A DNA stretch of 51,480 bases, taken from contig NZ_QXTJ01000015.1 of assembly GCF_003605735.1 (NCBI RefSeq), positions 80,309-131,788 of the forward strand. The letters are read 5' to 3'. The position numbers were made by a program, and so were the translations under genes. Below are positions 14,676 through 25,070 of this stretch, one piece after another. The notes under the pieces were generated by a model that saw only the letters and a program-made list of their open reading frames with translations, was not told the DNA's origin and made no database searches. Positions within the stretch are counted from its first letter, which is position 1. Each line of letters starts with the position of its first letter. The DNA is from Pseudomonas sp. LS-2. Its GTDB lineage: Bacteria; Pseudomonadota; Gammaproteobacteria; Pseudomonadales; Pseudomonadaceae.

Positions 14676-15797
14676 TTACTTCCTGCGCAAAATCACGCTG
14701 CCAATCGAATACCCCGCCCCGAACGAACTCAATACGCCCAGCGCGCCGCTCGGCAAATCGTCCTGGTATTTGTGGAAGGCAATGACCGAGCCCGCCGAGC
14801 TGGTGTTCGCGTAGCTGTCGAGAATGACCGGGGCTTCCTCGACGCTGGCATCACGACCCAGCAGTTTCTTGACGATCAGGTGGTTCATGCTCAGGTTGGC
14901 CTGATGCAACCAGAAGCGCTTCACGTCACCGACGTTGAGGCTGTTCTCCTGCAGGTGCGTGCCCACCAGCTCCGCCACCATCGGGCAGACGTCACGGAAC
15001 ACCTTGCGGCCTTCCTGCACGAACAACTTGTCCGGCGTGCCCTCGCCCTCTTCGGCGGTGCGGTTGAGGAAGCCGAAGTTGTTGCGGATGTTGTTGGAGA
15101 AAGTGGTCAGCAGTTTGGTACTGACAACGTCGAACTGATGCTCGGAGGTCGCCAGATCGGCACGTTCGACCACGACCGCCGTGGCCGCGTCACCGAAGAT
15201 GAAATGGCTGTCGCGGTCACGGAAGTTCAGGTGCGCGGTGCAGATTTCCGGGCTGATCACCAACAGCGCGCGGGCCTGGCCCAGCTTGATGCTGTTGTAG
15301 GCGGTCTGGATGCCAAAGGTGGCCGAGGAGCAGGCGACGTTCATGTCGAAACCGAAACCCTGAACGCCCAGCGCCGACTGGATTTCGATGGAGATCGCCG
15401 GATAGGCGCGTTGCAGGTTGGAACAGGCGACGATCACGCCGTCGATGTCGGCGGCGGTCTTGCCGGCGCGCTGCAAGGCCTGTTCAGCGGCGGCAACGCC
15501 CATCTGGCAGAGGATCGACCATTCGTCATTGGAGCGCTCGGGAAGGCGCGGCTTCATGCGTTGTGGGTCGAGGATGCCGTCCTTGTCCATGACGAAGCGG
15601 CTCTTGATGCCGCTGGCTTTCTCGATGAACGCTGCGCTGGATTCAGTCAGCGCCTGAACCTGGCCTGCCTCGATGGCGGCGGCGTTCTCGGCGTTGAATT
15701 GCGCGACGTAGGTGTTGAAAGAATGCACCAGTTCATCGTTGGAAATGCTGTTGGCGGGGGTGTAGAGCCCTGTGCCACTGATCACGACGTCGTACAC
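14676..15797 (-). CDS. Beta-ketoacyl-ACP synthase III-like enzyme (FabH2/PA3286 type)
   Basis: The 373-residue thiolase-fold protein has the FabH triad: C156 in NVACSSATFG, H298 in FWLHQANLSMN and N331 in SYANTSSAGS. The start is GTG at 15797, with AGAGGAAC 8 bases before it. It is longer than ordinary FabH (about 320), with inserts around 30-95, and matches my memory of P. aeruginosa PA3286. That enzyme condenses C8-CoA from beta-oxidation with malonyl-ACP and so shunts degradation products back into synthesis. The nearby fadD1/fadD2 fit this role. Cytosolic. Confidence 0.9.
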   Translation of the reverse strand: MYDVVISGTGLYTPANSISNDELVHSFNTYVAQFNAENAAAIEAGQVQALTESSAAFIEKASGIKSRFVMDKDGILDPQRMKPRLPERSNDEWSILCQMGVAAAEQALQRAGKTAADIDGVIVACSNLQRAYPAISIEIQSALGVQGFGFDMNVACSSATFGIQTAYNSIKLGQARALLVISPEICTAHLNFRDRDSHFIFGDAATAVVVERADLATSEHQFDVVSTKLLTTFSNNIRNNFGFLNRTAEEGEGTPDKLFVQEGRKVFRDVCPMVAELVGTHLQENSLNVGDVKRFWLHQANLSMNHLIVKKLLGRDASVEEAPVILDSYANTSSAGSVIAFHKYQDDLPSGALGVLSSFGAGYSIGSVILRRK

Positions 15798-16042
15798 GGT
15801 CGTTCCTCTCTTATTGACGGCAGCAGGTCAAGGGACCTGCGTAAGCACGGTGCTGGCTGTTTTCTGGAACGACAGTACCAATGCAACGATAAAGTTTCCC
15901 GTAGGCGGGAATGGACCTTGGTAAAACTTTTGATGTTTTAGCCGCGAAGTTTGCCATATCGGCCGGGATTTGGCGCTATCGGGCTGCTGGAATGCAGTCG
16001 CCTGAGGGTTAGCGGGCCGATGCTGAAGGCAATTAAGACTTC

Positions 16043-19000
16043 TCAACCCTCCACCTGACTCCACTGCTTGCTCAGACGCTTGTCGGAGATTGGCACCTTG
16101 GTCCCCAACTGCTGGGCAAACAGCGACACGCGGTACTCCTCCAGCCACCAGCGATACGTCATCAACTCGTCGTCGCGCTTGCCTTCCTGGGCATGTTTGT
16201 CGGCGCGGGTCTGGTATTGCGCCCACAGATTGCTCAGTTCGATGCTCCAGACCCGGTCTTTCTGCACCTGACTGCCAAGCTTTTCAAGACGCAGTTCGAT
16301 GGCTTTCAGATAACGCGGTAACTCCTTGAGCCACTGCGCGGGCGTTTCCCGCACGAAGCCCGGATACACCAGTTTGCCCAACTGCGCCTTGATGTCGTTC
16401 AGCGCCACGGCCTGAGCCAGATCGATCTTGCCTTTGAAGCGCTTTTGCAGGCCATGCCAGAGCTTGAGAATTTCCAGCGTCAGCTTCGCCAGGCGCTCGG
16501 CATGCTCTGTCAGGCTGCCGCGCTTGCGCTCAGCCAGCGACATCAAGCCCGCGCCATCGCGAGGCAGCGTGGCTTCGCCGTCGAGAATGCAGGTGTCCAG
16601 GCTCGCCAGCAGAATGTCTTCGATCAGCGCATCGACCCGGCCCATGTCGCGATACAGCAACGCCAGCTCGGTCTGACCTGGCAGTTTGTTGCGCAAGAAC
16701 TTCGCAGGCTCGGCCAGTTGTTGCAGCAACAGACGCTGCAAGGCGCGGCGATGCTGATACTCGGCTTCGGTCTGGGTCGAGAAGCGCCCTTCCTTGACCG
16801 TACCGCCCTCTTCCACCAACGCCGGATACACCGTCATCGACAGCCCGGCAATCTTCTGTTGAGTCTTTTCCGCCACCGCAGCAAAGCCCCTGGCTTCCAC
16901 CGGTTGCTGGCTCTTCGCCGATTGAGGCACGGCCAGCGCAGCCTGCCCGGCTTCGGCGAACCGCGCGGTCAGTTCATCCAGATCGCGACCTTCACCCAGA
17001 AACTTGCCGTTGGCATCGACTACTTCAAGGTTCATCTTCAGGTGGTTTTCCACCTGCTGTGCGGCTTCCGCCCAGGCTTCCTCGGATACCCGCGCCCCGG
17101 TCATGCGCAGCAATTCGCGACCCAGAGCCTCAGGCAGTGAACCTTCGGCAAACACCATGCGCTGCAAGGCTGCCTTGACGAAGTCCGGCACCGGCACGAA
17201 GTTCTTGCGCAGTGCCTTGGGGAGACTGCGCACCAGGGCCACGCATTTGGTTTCCAGAAGCCCCGGAACCAGCCATTCCAGACGCTCCGCGGGCAACGAC
17301 AGCAACAGCGGCGCGGGCACGCGCAACGTCACGCCGTCGCGCGGGTGATTGGGCTCGAAGTGATAGGTCAGCGGCAGCGTCAGATCACCCAGACGCAGCG
17401 TGTCCGGGTACTGATTGGCCGTCACCTCGCTGGCTTCACGGGCGAGCACGTCTTCCTCGCGCATGATCAGCAGTTGCGGATTCTTCTGGCTCTCCATCCG
17501 ATACCAGGCATCGAAGGTCGCGGTCTGGTGAATGTCGGCGGGCAAGCGCTCGTCGTAGAAACGGAACAGCGTCTCCTCGTCAGCCAGAATGTCGCGACGA
17601 CGGGCCTTGGCTTCCAGTTCGTCGAGCTGTTCAAGCAACCTGGTGTTGGCGCTCAGGCACTTGGCTCGGGACTGAATTTCGCCGCGCACCAGGCCTTCCC
17701 GGATGAAGAATTCGCGAGAGACAACAGGATCGATCGGCCCGAAATGCACAGGACGACGCCCGACCACGATCAGGCCGAACAGCGTGATCTGCTCGAAGGC
17801 GACGACCTGGCCGCGCTTCTTCTCCCAATGCGGCTCGAAGTGGTTTTTCTTGACCAGATGCCCAGCCAGCGGCTCGATCCAGTCGGGCTCGATCTTGGCG
17901 ACCATGCGCGCATACAGCTTGGTGGTCTCGACCAGTTCGGCAGCCATGATCCACTGCGGGCGTTTTCTGCCCAGGCCAGAAGACGGATGCACCCAGAAAC
18001 GTCGCTGACGCGCACCGAGGTAATCGCCTTCTTCGGTCTTCTGGCCGATCTGGCTGAGCAGGCCGGACAGCACCGCCTTGTGAAATTTCGGGAAGTCGGC
18101 AGGCTCTTTATTGACCGTCAATTGCAGGTCACGGCAGATCAGGCTCAACTGGCGATGGGAATCACGCCACTCGCGCAGACGCAGGTAGTTGAGGAAGTTG
18201 CGACGGCACCAGTTGCGCAGCGGGCTGGCCGTCAGCGCCTGGCGTTGCTCCTCGAAACCGCGCCACAGATTGACCAGGCCGGCGAAATCGGAGTCCTGAT
18301 CCTTCCATTGTGCGTGGGCCTGATCGGCGGCCTGTTGGCGCTCCGGCGGACGCTCGCGCGGGTCCTGAATCGACATGGCGCTGGCGACGATCAGCACTTC
18401 CTGCAAGCTGCCCTGTTTGGCAGCCTCGAGCAGCATGCGGCCCATGCGCGGATCCACGGGCAGGCGCGCGAGTTGGCGACCCAAGGGAGTCAGCTGGTTC
18501 TCGCGATTGACCGCCGACAGCTCTTGCAACAGGTTGAAGCCGTCGCTGATGGCCTTGCCATCCGGCGGCTCGATGAACGGGAAATCAGTGATCTGACCCA
18601 GGCGCAGATGCAGCATCTGCAAAATGACGGCGGCAAGGTTGGTGCGCAGGATTTCCGGATCGGTGAATTCAGGGCGCGAGAGGAAATCCTCTTCGCTGTA
18701 GAGACGCACACAGAGGCCCGGTTCGACCCGGCCACATCGGCCTTTTCGCTGATTGGCGCTGGCCTGGGAAATCGCTTCGATGGGCAGGCGCTGGACCTTG
18801 GCCCGATAGCTGTAGCGGCTGATGCGCGCAGTGCCGGTGTCGATCACGTAGCGAATGCCCGGCACGGTCAGCGAGGTCTCGGCGACGTTGGTCGCCAGCA
18901 CCACGCGACGGCCCGGATGCGACTGGAAAATCCGCTGCTGTTCGGCAGGCGACAGGCGTGCGTACAGGGGCAGGATTTCGGTGTGTTTGAGCTGGGCCTT

Positions 19001-19954
19001 GCGCAGCATTTCGGCGGCGTCGCGAATCTCGCGCTCGCCCGGTAAGAACACCAGCACATCGCCCGGCGATTTGCGTTCGTTGCGTTCTAAAGCGGCCAGT
19101 TCATCGAGGGTGGCGAGAATCGCCTGGTCGACGGTCAGGTCATCCTCGACACTGTTGCCTTCTTCATCTTGCTCAGAGGTCAGGGGGCGATACCAGGTGT
19201 CCACCGGGAAGGTACGGCCCGAGACCTCGATGATCGGCGCCTTGTCGAAGTGCTCGGAGAAGCGTTCCAGGTCGATGGTCGCCGAGGTAATGATGACTTT
19301 CAGGTCCGGGCGACGGGGCAGCAGGGTTTTCAGGTAACCGAGCAGGAAGTCGATGTTCAGGCTGCGTTCGTGGGCTTCGTCGACGATGATGGTGTCATAG
19401 CGTTCGAGAAAACGGTCGTGCTGGGTTTCGGCCAGCAGGATACCGTCGGTCATCAGCTTGATCAGGGTGTTGCTGTCGCTCTGATCCTCGAAGCGCACTT
19501 GATAGCCGACCAGCCCGCCCAGCGGCGTGCCGATTTCTTCAGCGACGCGACTGCCGACGCTGCGCGCGGCAATTCGACGGGGCTGAGTGTGGCCGATCAG
19601 GCCGTGCTGACCACGCCCGATCTCCAGGCAGATTTTGGGCAACTGGGTGGTTTTACCCGAGCCGGTTTCGCCCGCGATGATCAGCACCTGATGCTTGAGC
19701 AGCGCGTCCTTGATCTCGTCGCGCTTGGCGGCGATGGGCAGGTTTTCGTCATAGCGGATGGTCGGCACGCTTTGCTTGCGGCTTACGACCTGCGCGCACG
19801 ACGCCTGGACACGCTCGACCCACTGAGCCAGCTTCGCCTCGTCGGGCTTCTTGCGCAGTTCGTGCAACTGGCGACGCAGGCGATGACGATCACTGATCAT
19901 CGCGTGGTCGAGGTTCTTATACAGTTGGTCGATGGAGGTCGATTCGTCGGTCAT
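16043..19954 (-). CDS. hrpA: DEAH-box ATP-dependent RNA helicase HrpA
   Basis: The 1303-residue protein has full HrpA length. Walker A is GETGSGKT (95-102), motif Ia PRRIAARS, motif II DEAH (192-195), motif III SAT (224-226). Motif VI is QRKGRCGR, followed by the DEAH-family HA2/OB region and the long C-terminal DUF3418 domain ending in W-S-Q-V-E-G. HrpA is known from E. coli to resolve stalled or colliding ribosomes and to process mRNA; the role here is inferred from orthology. Single-gene unit. Several long antisense frames across it are shadows of codon bias. Confidence 0.97.
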   Translation of the reverse strand: MTDESTSIDQLYKNLDHAMISDRHRLRRQLHELRKKPDEAKLAQWVERVQASCAQVVSRKQSVPTIRYDENLPIAAKRDEIKDALLKHQVLIIAGETGSGKTTQLPKICLEIGRGQHGLIGHTQPRRIAARSVGSRVAEEIGTPLGGLVGYQVRFEDQSDSNTLIKLMTDGILLAETQHDRFLERYDTIIVDEAHERSLNIDFLLGYLKTLLPRRPDLKVIITSATIDLERFSEHFDKAPIIEVSGRTFPVDTWYRPLTSEQDEEGNSVEDDLTVDQAILATLDELAALERNERKSPGDVLVFLPGEREIRDAAEMLRKAQLKHTEILPLYARLSPAEQQRIFQSHPGRRVVLATNVAETSLTVPGIRYVIDTGTARISRYSYRAKVQRLPIEAISQASANQRKGRCGRVEPGLCVRLYSEEDFLSRPEFTDPEILRTNLAAVILQMLHLRLGQITDFPFIEPPDGKAISDGFNLLQELSAVNRENQLTPLGRQLARLPVDPRMGRMLLEAAKQGSLQEVLIVASAMSIQDPRERPPERQQAADQAHAQWKDQDSDFAGLVNLWRGFEEQRQALTASPLRNWCRRNFLNYLRLREWRDSHRQLSLICRDLQLTVNKEPADFPKFHKAVLSGLLSQIGQKTEEGDYLGARQRRFWVHPSSGLGRKRPQWIMAAELVETTKLYARMVAKIEPDWIEPLAGHLVKKNHFEPHWEKKRGQVVAFEQITLFGLIVVGRRPVHFGPIDPVVSREFFIREGLVRGEIQSRAKCLSANTRLLEQLDELEAKARRRDILADEETLFRFYDERLPADIHQTATFDAWYRMESQKNPQLLIMREEDVLAREASEVTANQYPDTLRLGDLTLPLTYHFEPNHPRDGVTLRVPAPLLLSLPAERLEWLVPGLLETKCVALVRSLPKALRKNFVPVPDFVKAALQRMVFAEGSLPEALGRELLRMTGARVSEEAWAEAAQQVENHLKMNLEVVDANGKFLGEGRDLDELTARFAEAGQAALAVPQSAKSQQPVEARGFAAVAEKTQQKIAGLSMTVYPALVEEGGTVKEGRFSTQTEAEYQHRRALQRLLLQQLAEPAKFLRNKLPGQTELALLYRDMGRVDALIEDILLASLDTCILDGEATLPRDGAGLMSLAERKRGSLTEHAERLAKLTLEILKLWHGLQKRFKGKIDLAQAVALNDIKAQLGKLVYPGFVRETPAQWLKELPRYLKAIELRLEKLGSQVQKDRVWSIELSNLWAQYQTRADKHAQEGKRDDELMTYRWWLEEYRVSLFAQQLGTKVPISDKRLSKQWSQVEG

Positions 19955-20045
19955 CAGGGCGCGAAGTCTTTTCTATCTGAATTCAGGGCGCGGATTGTCG
20001 CAGATTTGGTGGGGGTCATGCATATCTGCGGATGTACGCCCCTCC

Positions 20046-20119
20046 CCTGTAGCAGCACGGCTTGCCGGCGGTAGCGTCCGCAACATGGCCACCGCCGGCA
20101 AGCCGGACTGCCACAGAGG
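20046..20119. repeat. REP pair (BIME), class 1
   Basis: CCTGTAGCAGCACGG with CTTGCCGGCGGTAGCG faces CACCGCCGGCAAGCC and GGACTGCCACAG. It lies between divergently placed hrpA start and fadD1 terminator. It is the best-conserved copy of the class. Confidence 0.87.
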
Positions 20120-20141
20120 GGCCTTGGCTCGTGGAACAACA

Positions 20142-20163
20142 AACCCCGCACTCGGGCGGGGTT
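20142..20163 (-). terminator. Terminator of fadD1
   Basis: AACCCCGC (20142-20149) pairs with GCGGGGTT (20156-20163). On the minus strand it is followed by TTTGTTGTT, 20 bp after the fadD1 stop. Confidence 0.8.
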
Positions 20164-20182
20164 CGTCGGTCTTGCGGCTGTA

Positions 20183-21880
20183 TTACGCCGGTTTCTTCAG
20201 CGCCAGCTTCTTGAGCTCTTCGTCACGCAATTCGCGGCGCAGGATCTTGCCAACGTTGGTGGTGGGCAGCGCATCGCGGAATTCCACGCTGCGCGGCACT
20301 TTGTAAGCGGTAACGTTGGCACGCATGTGCTCCATGACCAGCTCTTTGGTCAGGGTCACGCCAGGTTTGACGACCACGAAAATCTTGATCGCCTCGCCCG
20401 ACTTGTCGTCCGGCACGCCGATGGCCGCGCACTGCAGCACGCCGGGCAAGGTCGCCAGCACGTCTTCCAGCTCGTTCGGGTACACGTTGAAGCCGGACAC
20501 CAGAATCATGTCCTTCTTGCGGTCGACGATGCGCATGTAGCCGTCCGGCTGAATCACCGCGATGTCGCCGGTCTTCAACCAGCCTTCGGCATCGAGCATT
20601 TCATCGGTGGCTTCCTGACGCTGCCAGTACCCTTTCATGACCTGCGGGCCTTTGACACACAGCTCGCCGGCTTCGCCGAACGGCAGTTCTTCGCCAGCAT
20701 CGTTGATCGTCTTGCACAGCGTCGATGGCACGGGAATGCCGATGGTGCCCATCTGGATACTCTGGATCGGGTTGACCGTGGCCACGGGGCTGGTTTCGGT
20801 CATACCGTAGCCTTCACAGATCGAACAGCCGGTGACGTCCTTCCAGCGCTCGGCGGCCGCCTGCTGCAATGCCATGCCGCCGGACAGGGTCACTTTCAGC
20901 GCGGAAAAATCCAGGTTGCGGAAGTCGGCGTTGTTGCACAGCGCAACGAACAGCGTATTCAGGCCGACGAAGCCGCTGAACTTCCACTTCGACAGTTCCT
21001 TGACCATCGCCGACAGGTCGCGCGGGTTGCTGATCAGGATGTTGTGGTTGCCGATCAGCATCATCGACATGCAGTGAAAGGTGAATGCGTAGATGTGGTA
21101 GAGCGGCAATGGCGTGATCAGGATCTCGCAACCTTCGTTGAGGTTGGAACCCATCAGCGCCTTGCATTGCAGCATGTTGGCGATCAGGTTGCGATGGGTC
21201 AGCATTGCGCCCTTGGCAACCCCCGTGGTGCCGCCGGTGTATTGCAGGACCGCGACGTCGCTGCCTTTTGGCGAAACCTCATTGACCGCCTGACCATGCC
21301 CCTTGGCAAGCACGTCGTTGAACTTGACGGCCTTGGGCAGGTGGAACGGCGGGACCATTTTCTTCACATACTTGATGACGCTGTTGACCAGCAGACGCTT
21401 GAGCGGCGGCAGCAGGTCGGCGACCTCGGTGACAATGACGTGCTTGACGCCGGTCTTGGGCACGACCTTTTCGGCCAGGTGCGCCATGTTCGCCAGGCAC
21501 ACCAGCGCCTTGGCACCGGAATCGTTGAATTGGTGTTCCATTTCCCGCGCGGTGTACAGCGGGTTGGTGTTGACCACGATCAAACCGGCGCGAATGGCAC
21601 CAAACACGGCGACCGGATATTGCAGCACGTTGGGCAGCTGTACGGCGATGCGGTCGCCCGGTTGCAGGTCGGTATGCTGCTGAAGGTAGGCGGCGAACGC
21701 GCCGGACAGCTCATACATCTCACCATAGGTGAGTGTCTTGCCCAGATTGCTGAAAGCAGGTTTATTGGCGAAACGCTCGCAGGACTGTTTCAATACCGCC
21801 TGGACGTTTGGGTACTGGTCCGGGTCGATATCGGCAGCGATACCAGACGGATATTTATCCTTCCAGAAGTTTTCTATCAT
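20183..21880 (-). CDS. fadD1: Long-chain fatty acid-CoA ligase FadD1
   Basis: The product has 565 residues from the ATG at 21880, with GAGGAG upstream. The frame runs 67 codons further but that part is intergenic. AMP-forming ligase motifs are YTGGTTGVAKGAMLTHRN (P-loop-like), YGMTETSP, and GWLKTGDIAV followed by DRKKDMILVSGFNVYPNE. The enzyme activates fatty acids to acyl-CoA at the inner face of the membrane for beta-oxidation and lipid recycling. It lies 286 bp downstream of a paralogue (fadD2) on the same strand, which has its own terminator. The tandem pair matches P. aeruginosa PA3299/PA3300 as I remember it, where the two differ in chain-length preference. Confidence 0.95.
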   Translation of the reverse strand: MIENFWKDKYPSGIAADIDPDQYPNVQAVLKQSCERFANKPAFSNLGKTLTYGEMYELSGAFAAYLQQHTDLQPGDRIAVQLPNVLQYPVAVFGAIRAGLIVVNTNPLYTAREMEHQFNDSGAKALVCLANMAHLAEKVVPKTGVKHVIVTEVADLLPPLKRLLVNSVIKYVKKMVPPFHLPKAVKFNDVLAKGHGQAVNEVSPKGSDVAVLQYTGGTTGVAKGAMLTHRNLIANMLQCKALMGSNLNEGCEILITPLPLYHIYAFTFHCMSMMLIGNHNILISNPRDLSAMVKELSKWKFSGFVGLNTLFVALCNNADFRNLDFSALKVTLSGGMALQQAAAERWKDVTGCSICEGYGMTETSPVATVNPIQSIQMGTIGIPVPSTLCKTINDAGEELPFGEAGELCVKGPQVMKGYWQRQEATDEMLDAEGWLKTGDIAVIQPDGYMRIVDRKKDMILVSGFNVYPNELEDVLATLPGVLQCAAIGVPDDKSGEAIKIFVVVKPGVTLTKELVMEHMRANVTAYKVPRSVEFRDALPTTNVGKILRRELRDEELKKLALKKPA

Positions 21881-22122
21881 GGAAGCCGACTCCTCAGCGA
21901 CAGCGTTTCTACACACCGCTTGATGCGATGATTTCTTGTGTTTGGAATGTTTGTAGCAACCGCTTTCTGCGTATCGACTGGACAAAAAGCGGGCCGAGCG
22001 TAGCAGCTTTGTCTGAGGCCGACCAGAGGCAAAGTAGGCCCCTACAGTCATAACAATGACTCTTGAATATTTAACAGTCACATTTAGAGCAATGAACCTA
22101 AATGTCGAAAAAGCACAAAGAA

Positions 22123-22150
22123 AAACGGCGTGTTCTTCAACACGCCGTTT
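22123..22150 (-). terminator. Strong terminator of fadD2
   Basis: A perfect 12-bp stem, AAACGGCGTGTT/AACACGCCGTTT, with loop CTTC, is followed on the minus strand by TTTTTCTTT. It sits 16 bp past the fadD2 stop and separates it from fadD1. Confidence 0.93.
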
Positions 22151-22166
22151 CTGTTTTATAGCCGCT

Positions 22167-23855
22167 TTATGCGATGTCGCGAAGCTCTCGTCTGAGGATC
22201 TTGCCCACGGGGGTCATTGGCAACGACTCACGCAGCACGATCTGTTTGGGAATCTTGTAACCGGTAAAGTTCTCTTTGCAATAAGCCTTGAGCTCTTCGC
22301 AGGTCAGGCTTGAATCCCTCGGCACCACGAACAGCTTCACCGCCTCCCCCGAACGCTCGTCCGGCACACCGATCACCGCGCAGTTGGCGACTTTCGGGTG
22401 ACGCGAAACCACGTCCTCGATTTCGTTGGGATACACGTTGAAGCCCGAGACGATAATCAGATCTTTCTTACGGTCGACGATGCGAATGAAACCGTCCGGA
22501 TCGATCACCGCGATGTCACCCGTCTTAAGCCAGCCCTCGCTGTCCAGTACCTCGGCGGTCGCGTCCGGGCGATGCCAGTATCCGAGCATGATCTGCGGTC
22601 CTTTCAGACACAGCTCGCCGCGCTCGCCAACGGGCAATTCGACGCCCTCGTCATCGATCACTTTGGCCGTGGTACCTGGCACCGGCATGCCGACCGTGCC
22701 CAGTTTCGACTGGTTCCCATAGGGGTTGGCCGTGGCGACCGGCGAGGTTTCGGTAAGGCCGTAACCCTCCACGATCGGACAACCTGTGAGCTGCAGCCAG
22801 CGCTCGGCGGTGGACTTGACCAATGCCGTGCCACCGGAGTTGGTCAGGCGCAGGCTGGAGAAATCCAGGGTCTTGAAGTCAGGATGGTCCATCAACGCCA
22901 CGAACAGCGTGTTCAGACCAAGCATCGCCGAGAACTTCCACTTCTTGAGCTCCTTGATGAAGCCGCCGATGTCACGCGGATTGGTGATCAACAGGTTGTG
23001 ATTGCCGCTGACCATCATGCACATGCAATTACAGGTGAAGGCATAGATGTGATACATCGGCAGTGGCGCGACCATGATCTCGCTGCCCTGCTTGAAGATC
23101 GGCAGCCCGTCGGGGCCATGCTGCAACATGCAGGCGTACACCTGCTGCATGTTCGCCACCAGATTGCCGTGAGTCAGCATCGCCCCCTTCGGCGAGCCAG
23201 TGGTGCCGCCGGTGTATTGCAGAACGGCGATGTCTTCCAGATCCAGTTGCACCCGCTGCAGATGATCGCCACGGCCCAGTTTGAGCACACTTTTGAAGGA
23301 GACGGCCTGGGGCAGGTCGTACTCGGGGACCATCTTCTTGACCTTCTCTACGACGGTGTTGATCAACCAGCCCTTGGCCGCCGACTGCATGTCACCCATC
23401 TTCACTTCGATGAGGTACTGGATGTCGGTGTCAGGGAGCACTTCCTGGACGTTCTTGCCGAACACGTTCAGATAGACCAGCGCCCGGGCGCCGGAGTCCT
23501 TGAACTGGTGACGCATTTCACGGGCGGTATAAAGAGGGTTGGTATTGACCACGATCAGCCCGGCGCGCATGGCACCGAAGACGGCAATAGGGTACTGGAT
23601 CAGGTTGGGCATCTGTACGGCGATGCGGTCGCCGGGCTTGAGCTCGGTCTGCTGTTGCAGGTAGCCGGCGAACGCCGCCGATTGCCGTTCAAGCTCGGCG
23701 TAACTCAGGGTCACGCCCATGTTGCTGTAGGCCGGACGGTCCGCGTACTTCTTGCAACTGCGCTCGAACACCTCCACCACTGACTTGTAAGCGTGCAGAT
23801 CCACCTCAGAGAGGACGCCTGCCGGGCGTTTGTCGTTCCAGAAATCAGGTTGCAT
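22167..23855 (-). CDS. fadD2: Long-chain fatty acid-CoA ligase FadD2
   Basis: The product has 562 residues, paralogous to FadD1 along its full length. Motifs are YTGGTTGSPKGAMLTHGN, YGLTETSP and GWLKTGDIAV with DRKKDLIIVSGFNVYPNE. The start at 23855 has GAGGATAA upstream. It shares a divergent 213-bp promoter region with the hydrolase gene at 24069. Known in P. aeruginosa as the partner of FadD1 for activating exogenous and phosphatidylcholine-derived fatty acids; which chain lengths it prefers here cannot be read from sequence. Confidence 0.95.
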   Translation of the reverse strand: MQPDFWNDKRPAGVLSEVDLHAYKSVVEVFERSCKKYADRPAYSNMGVTLSYAELERQSAAFAGYLQQQTELKPGDRIAVQMPNLIQYPIAVFGAMRAGLIVVNTNPLYTAREMRHQFKDSGARALVYLNVFGKNVQEVLPDTDIQYLIEVKMGDMQSAAKGWLINTVVEKVKKMVPEYDLPQAVSFKSVLKLGRGDHLQRVQLDLEDIAVLQYTGGTTGSPKGAMLTHGNLVANMQQVYACMLQHGPDGLPIFKQGSEIMVAPLPMYHIYAFTCNCMCMMVSGNHNLLITNPRDIGGFIKELKKWKFSAMLGLNTLFVALMDHPDFKTLDFSSLRLTNSGGTALVKSTAERWLQLTGCPIVEGYGLTETSPVATANPYGNQSKLGTVGMPVPGTTAKVIDDEGVELPVGERGELCLKGPQIMLGYWHRPDATAEVLDSEGWLKTGDIAVIDPDGFIRIVDRKKDLIIVSGFNVYPNEIEDVVSRHPKVANCAVIGVPDERSGEAVKLFVVPRDSSLTCEELKAYCKENFTGYKIPKQIVLRESLPMTPVGKILRRELRDIA

Positions 23856-24068
23856 GTTCTTTTTATCCTCTTACCTGAGAGTACTGGCCCTGCGCTGAAA
23901 GCAGGTGCTTGCCGGACGTTAGCAGCTGCCACCAGGAAGGCAAATCGTCATCAACGACGTGAATCTTGCGGGTGGTGGGGCCGCCATCTGACTAGCGCTA
24001 TACACTGCAATCAGGCGACCCTCAGAGCGCTATTTCAAGACAATTCTTTACAAGGCCAGGGAAACGCC

Positions 24069-25013
24069 ATGAAACACGATGCTTTTTGGCTGGACACCCG
24101 TGATCACACCTCTGTGTACGTCAATGCCTGGACACCGGCGACCAGCCCCAGAGCCGTGGTGATGCTGTCCCATGGCATGGCTGAACACAGCGGCCGCTAC
24201 GACCGGCTGGGCGCGGCACTGACCCAGGCGGGCCTGGCGTTGTATGCCCATGATCAGCGGGGCCACGGCCAAACCGCAGCCGATGGCGTGCTGGGCCACT
24301 ACGCCGACAAGGACGGCTGGAACAAGGTCGTGAGTGACCTGGAAACGCTTCGCACGGCAATTGGAAAGCGTCATCCGGGCATTCCGGTGTTCCTGCTAGG
24401 CCACAGCATGGGCAGCTATGTCGCCCAGGCCTACCTCCTCAACCACAGCGCAAGCGTTCAAGGCGCGGTGCTCAGCGGTTCTAACTTTCAACCGGCTACG
24501 CTCTATCGCGCAGCCGCTGTCGTGGCCCGAATGGAACGCTGGCGCCAGGGAGCCACAGGCCGCAGCGCACTGATCGAGTTCCTCTCGTTCGGCTCGTTCA
24601 ACAATAGATTCAAACCCGTGCGCACGCCCTTCGACTGGCTCAGCCGCGATCCCGAAGAAGTCGACGCGTACGTCAACGATCCGCTCTGCGGTTTTCGTTG
24701 CACCAATCAGTTCTGGCTGGACATGCTCGGCGGATTGCAGGAAATCAGCAGGACGTCCAGCCTGGCGCGGATCGACAAGGACCTGCCAATCCTCATCATG
24801 GGCGGCGAATGTGATCCGGTGAGTGAAGGCAAACGTCTCAAGGATCTGGCCGACGCTCTGACCGGTACCGATCATCACGCTGTCAGCCTGAAGATCTACC
24901 CCGAGGCGCGGCATGAAATCCTCAATGAAACCAACCGCGAGGAGGTCACCCGTGATTTACTCGCCTGGCTCGACCAGGCTCTGGCCGAACCCAGACCCCG
25001 TCGCAGCGAGTAA
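24069..25013 (+). CDS. Lysophospholipase-like alpha/beta hydrolase (monoacylglycerol lipase type)
   Basis: The 314-residue cytosolic hydrolase of the Hydrolase_4 type has oxyanion HGMAEHSGRYDRL, nucleophile GHSMGS (S113), acid D249 (GGECDPVSEG) and H282 (EARHEILNE). The start at 24069 is preceded by an AAGGCCAGGG stretch, a modest ribosome site. It lies between fadD2 (divergent) and maoC (57 bp downstream). The set matches P. aeruginosa PA3300-PA3302 in memory. It probably releases fatty acids from lysophospholipids or monoglycerides for the neighbouring ligases. Confidence 0.9.
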   Translation: MKHDAFWLDTRDHTSVYVNAWTPATSPRAVVMLSHGMAEHSGRYDRLGAALTQAGLALYAHDQRGHGQTAADGVLGHYADKDGWNKVVSDLETLRTAIGKRHPGIPVFLLGHSMGSYVAQAYLLNHSASVQGAVLSGSNFQPATLYRAAAVVARMERWRQGATGRSALIEFLSFGSFNNRFKPVRTPFDWLSRDPEEVDAYVNDPLCGFRCTNQFWLDMLGGLQEISRTSSLARIDKDLPILIMGGECDPVSEGKRLKDLADALTGTDHHAVSLKIYPEARHEILNETNREEVTRDLLAWLDQALAEPRPRRSE

Positions 25014-25070
25014 CGGTCAGGATTTCCGCTCTTTATTCATCTTTTCATTTTCATGTCACAGGACCGCAAC

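Noticed and set aside
17345..19045. 566-codon plus-strand frame inside hrpA
   Set aside because: It lies fully antisense to a well-supported helicase gene, with shadow-type composition and no ribosome site. Similar shadows exist opposite fadD1, fadD2, the LplT-PlsC gene and the porin.
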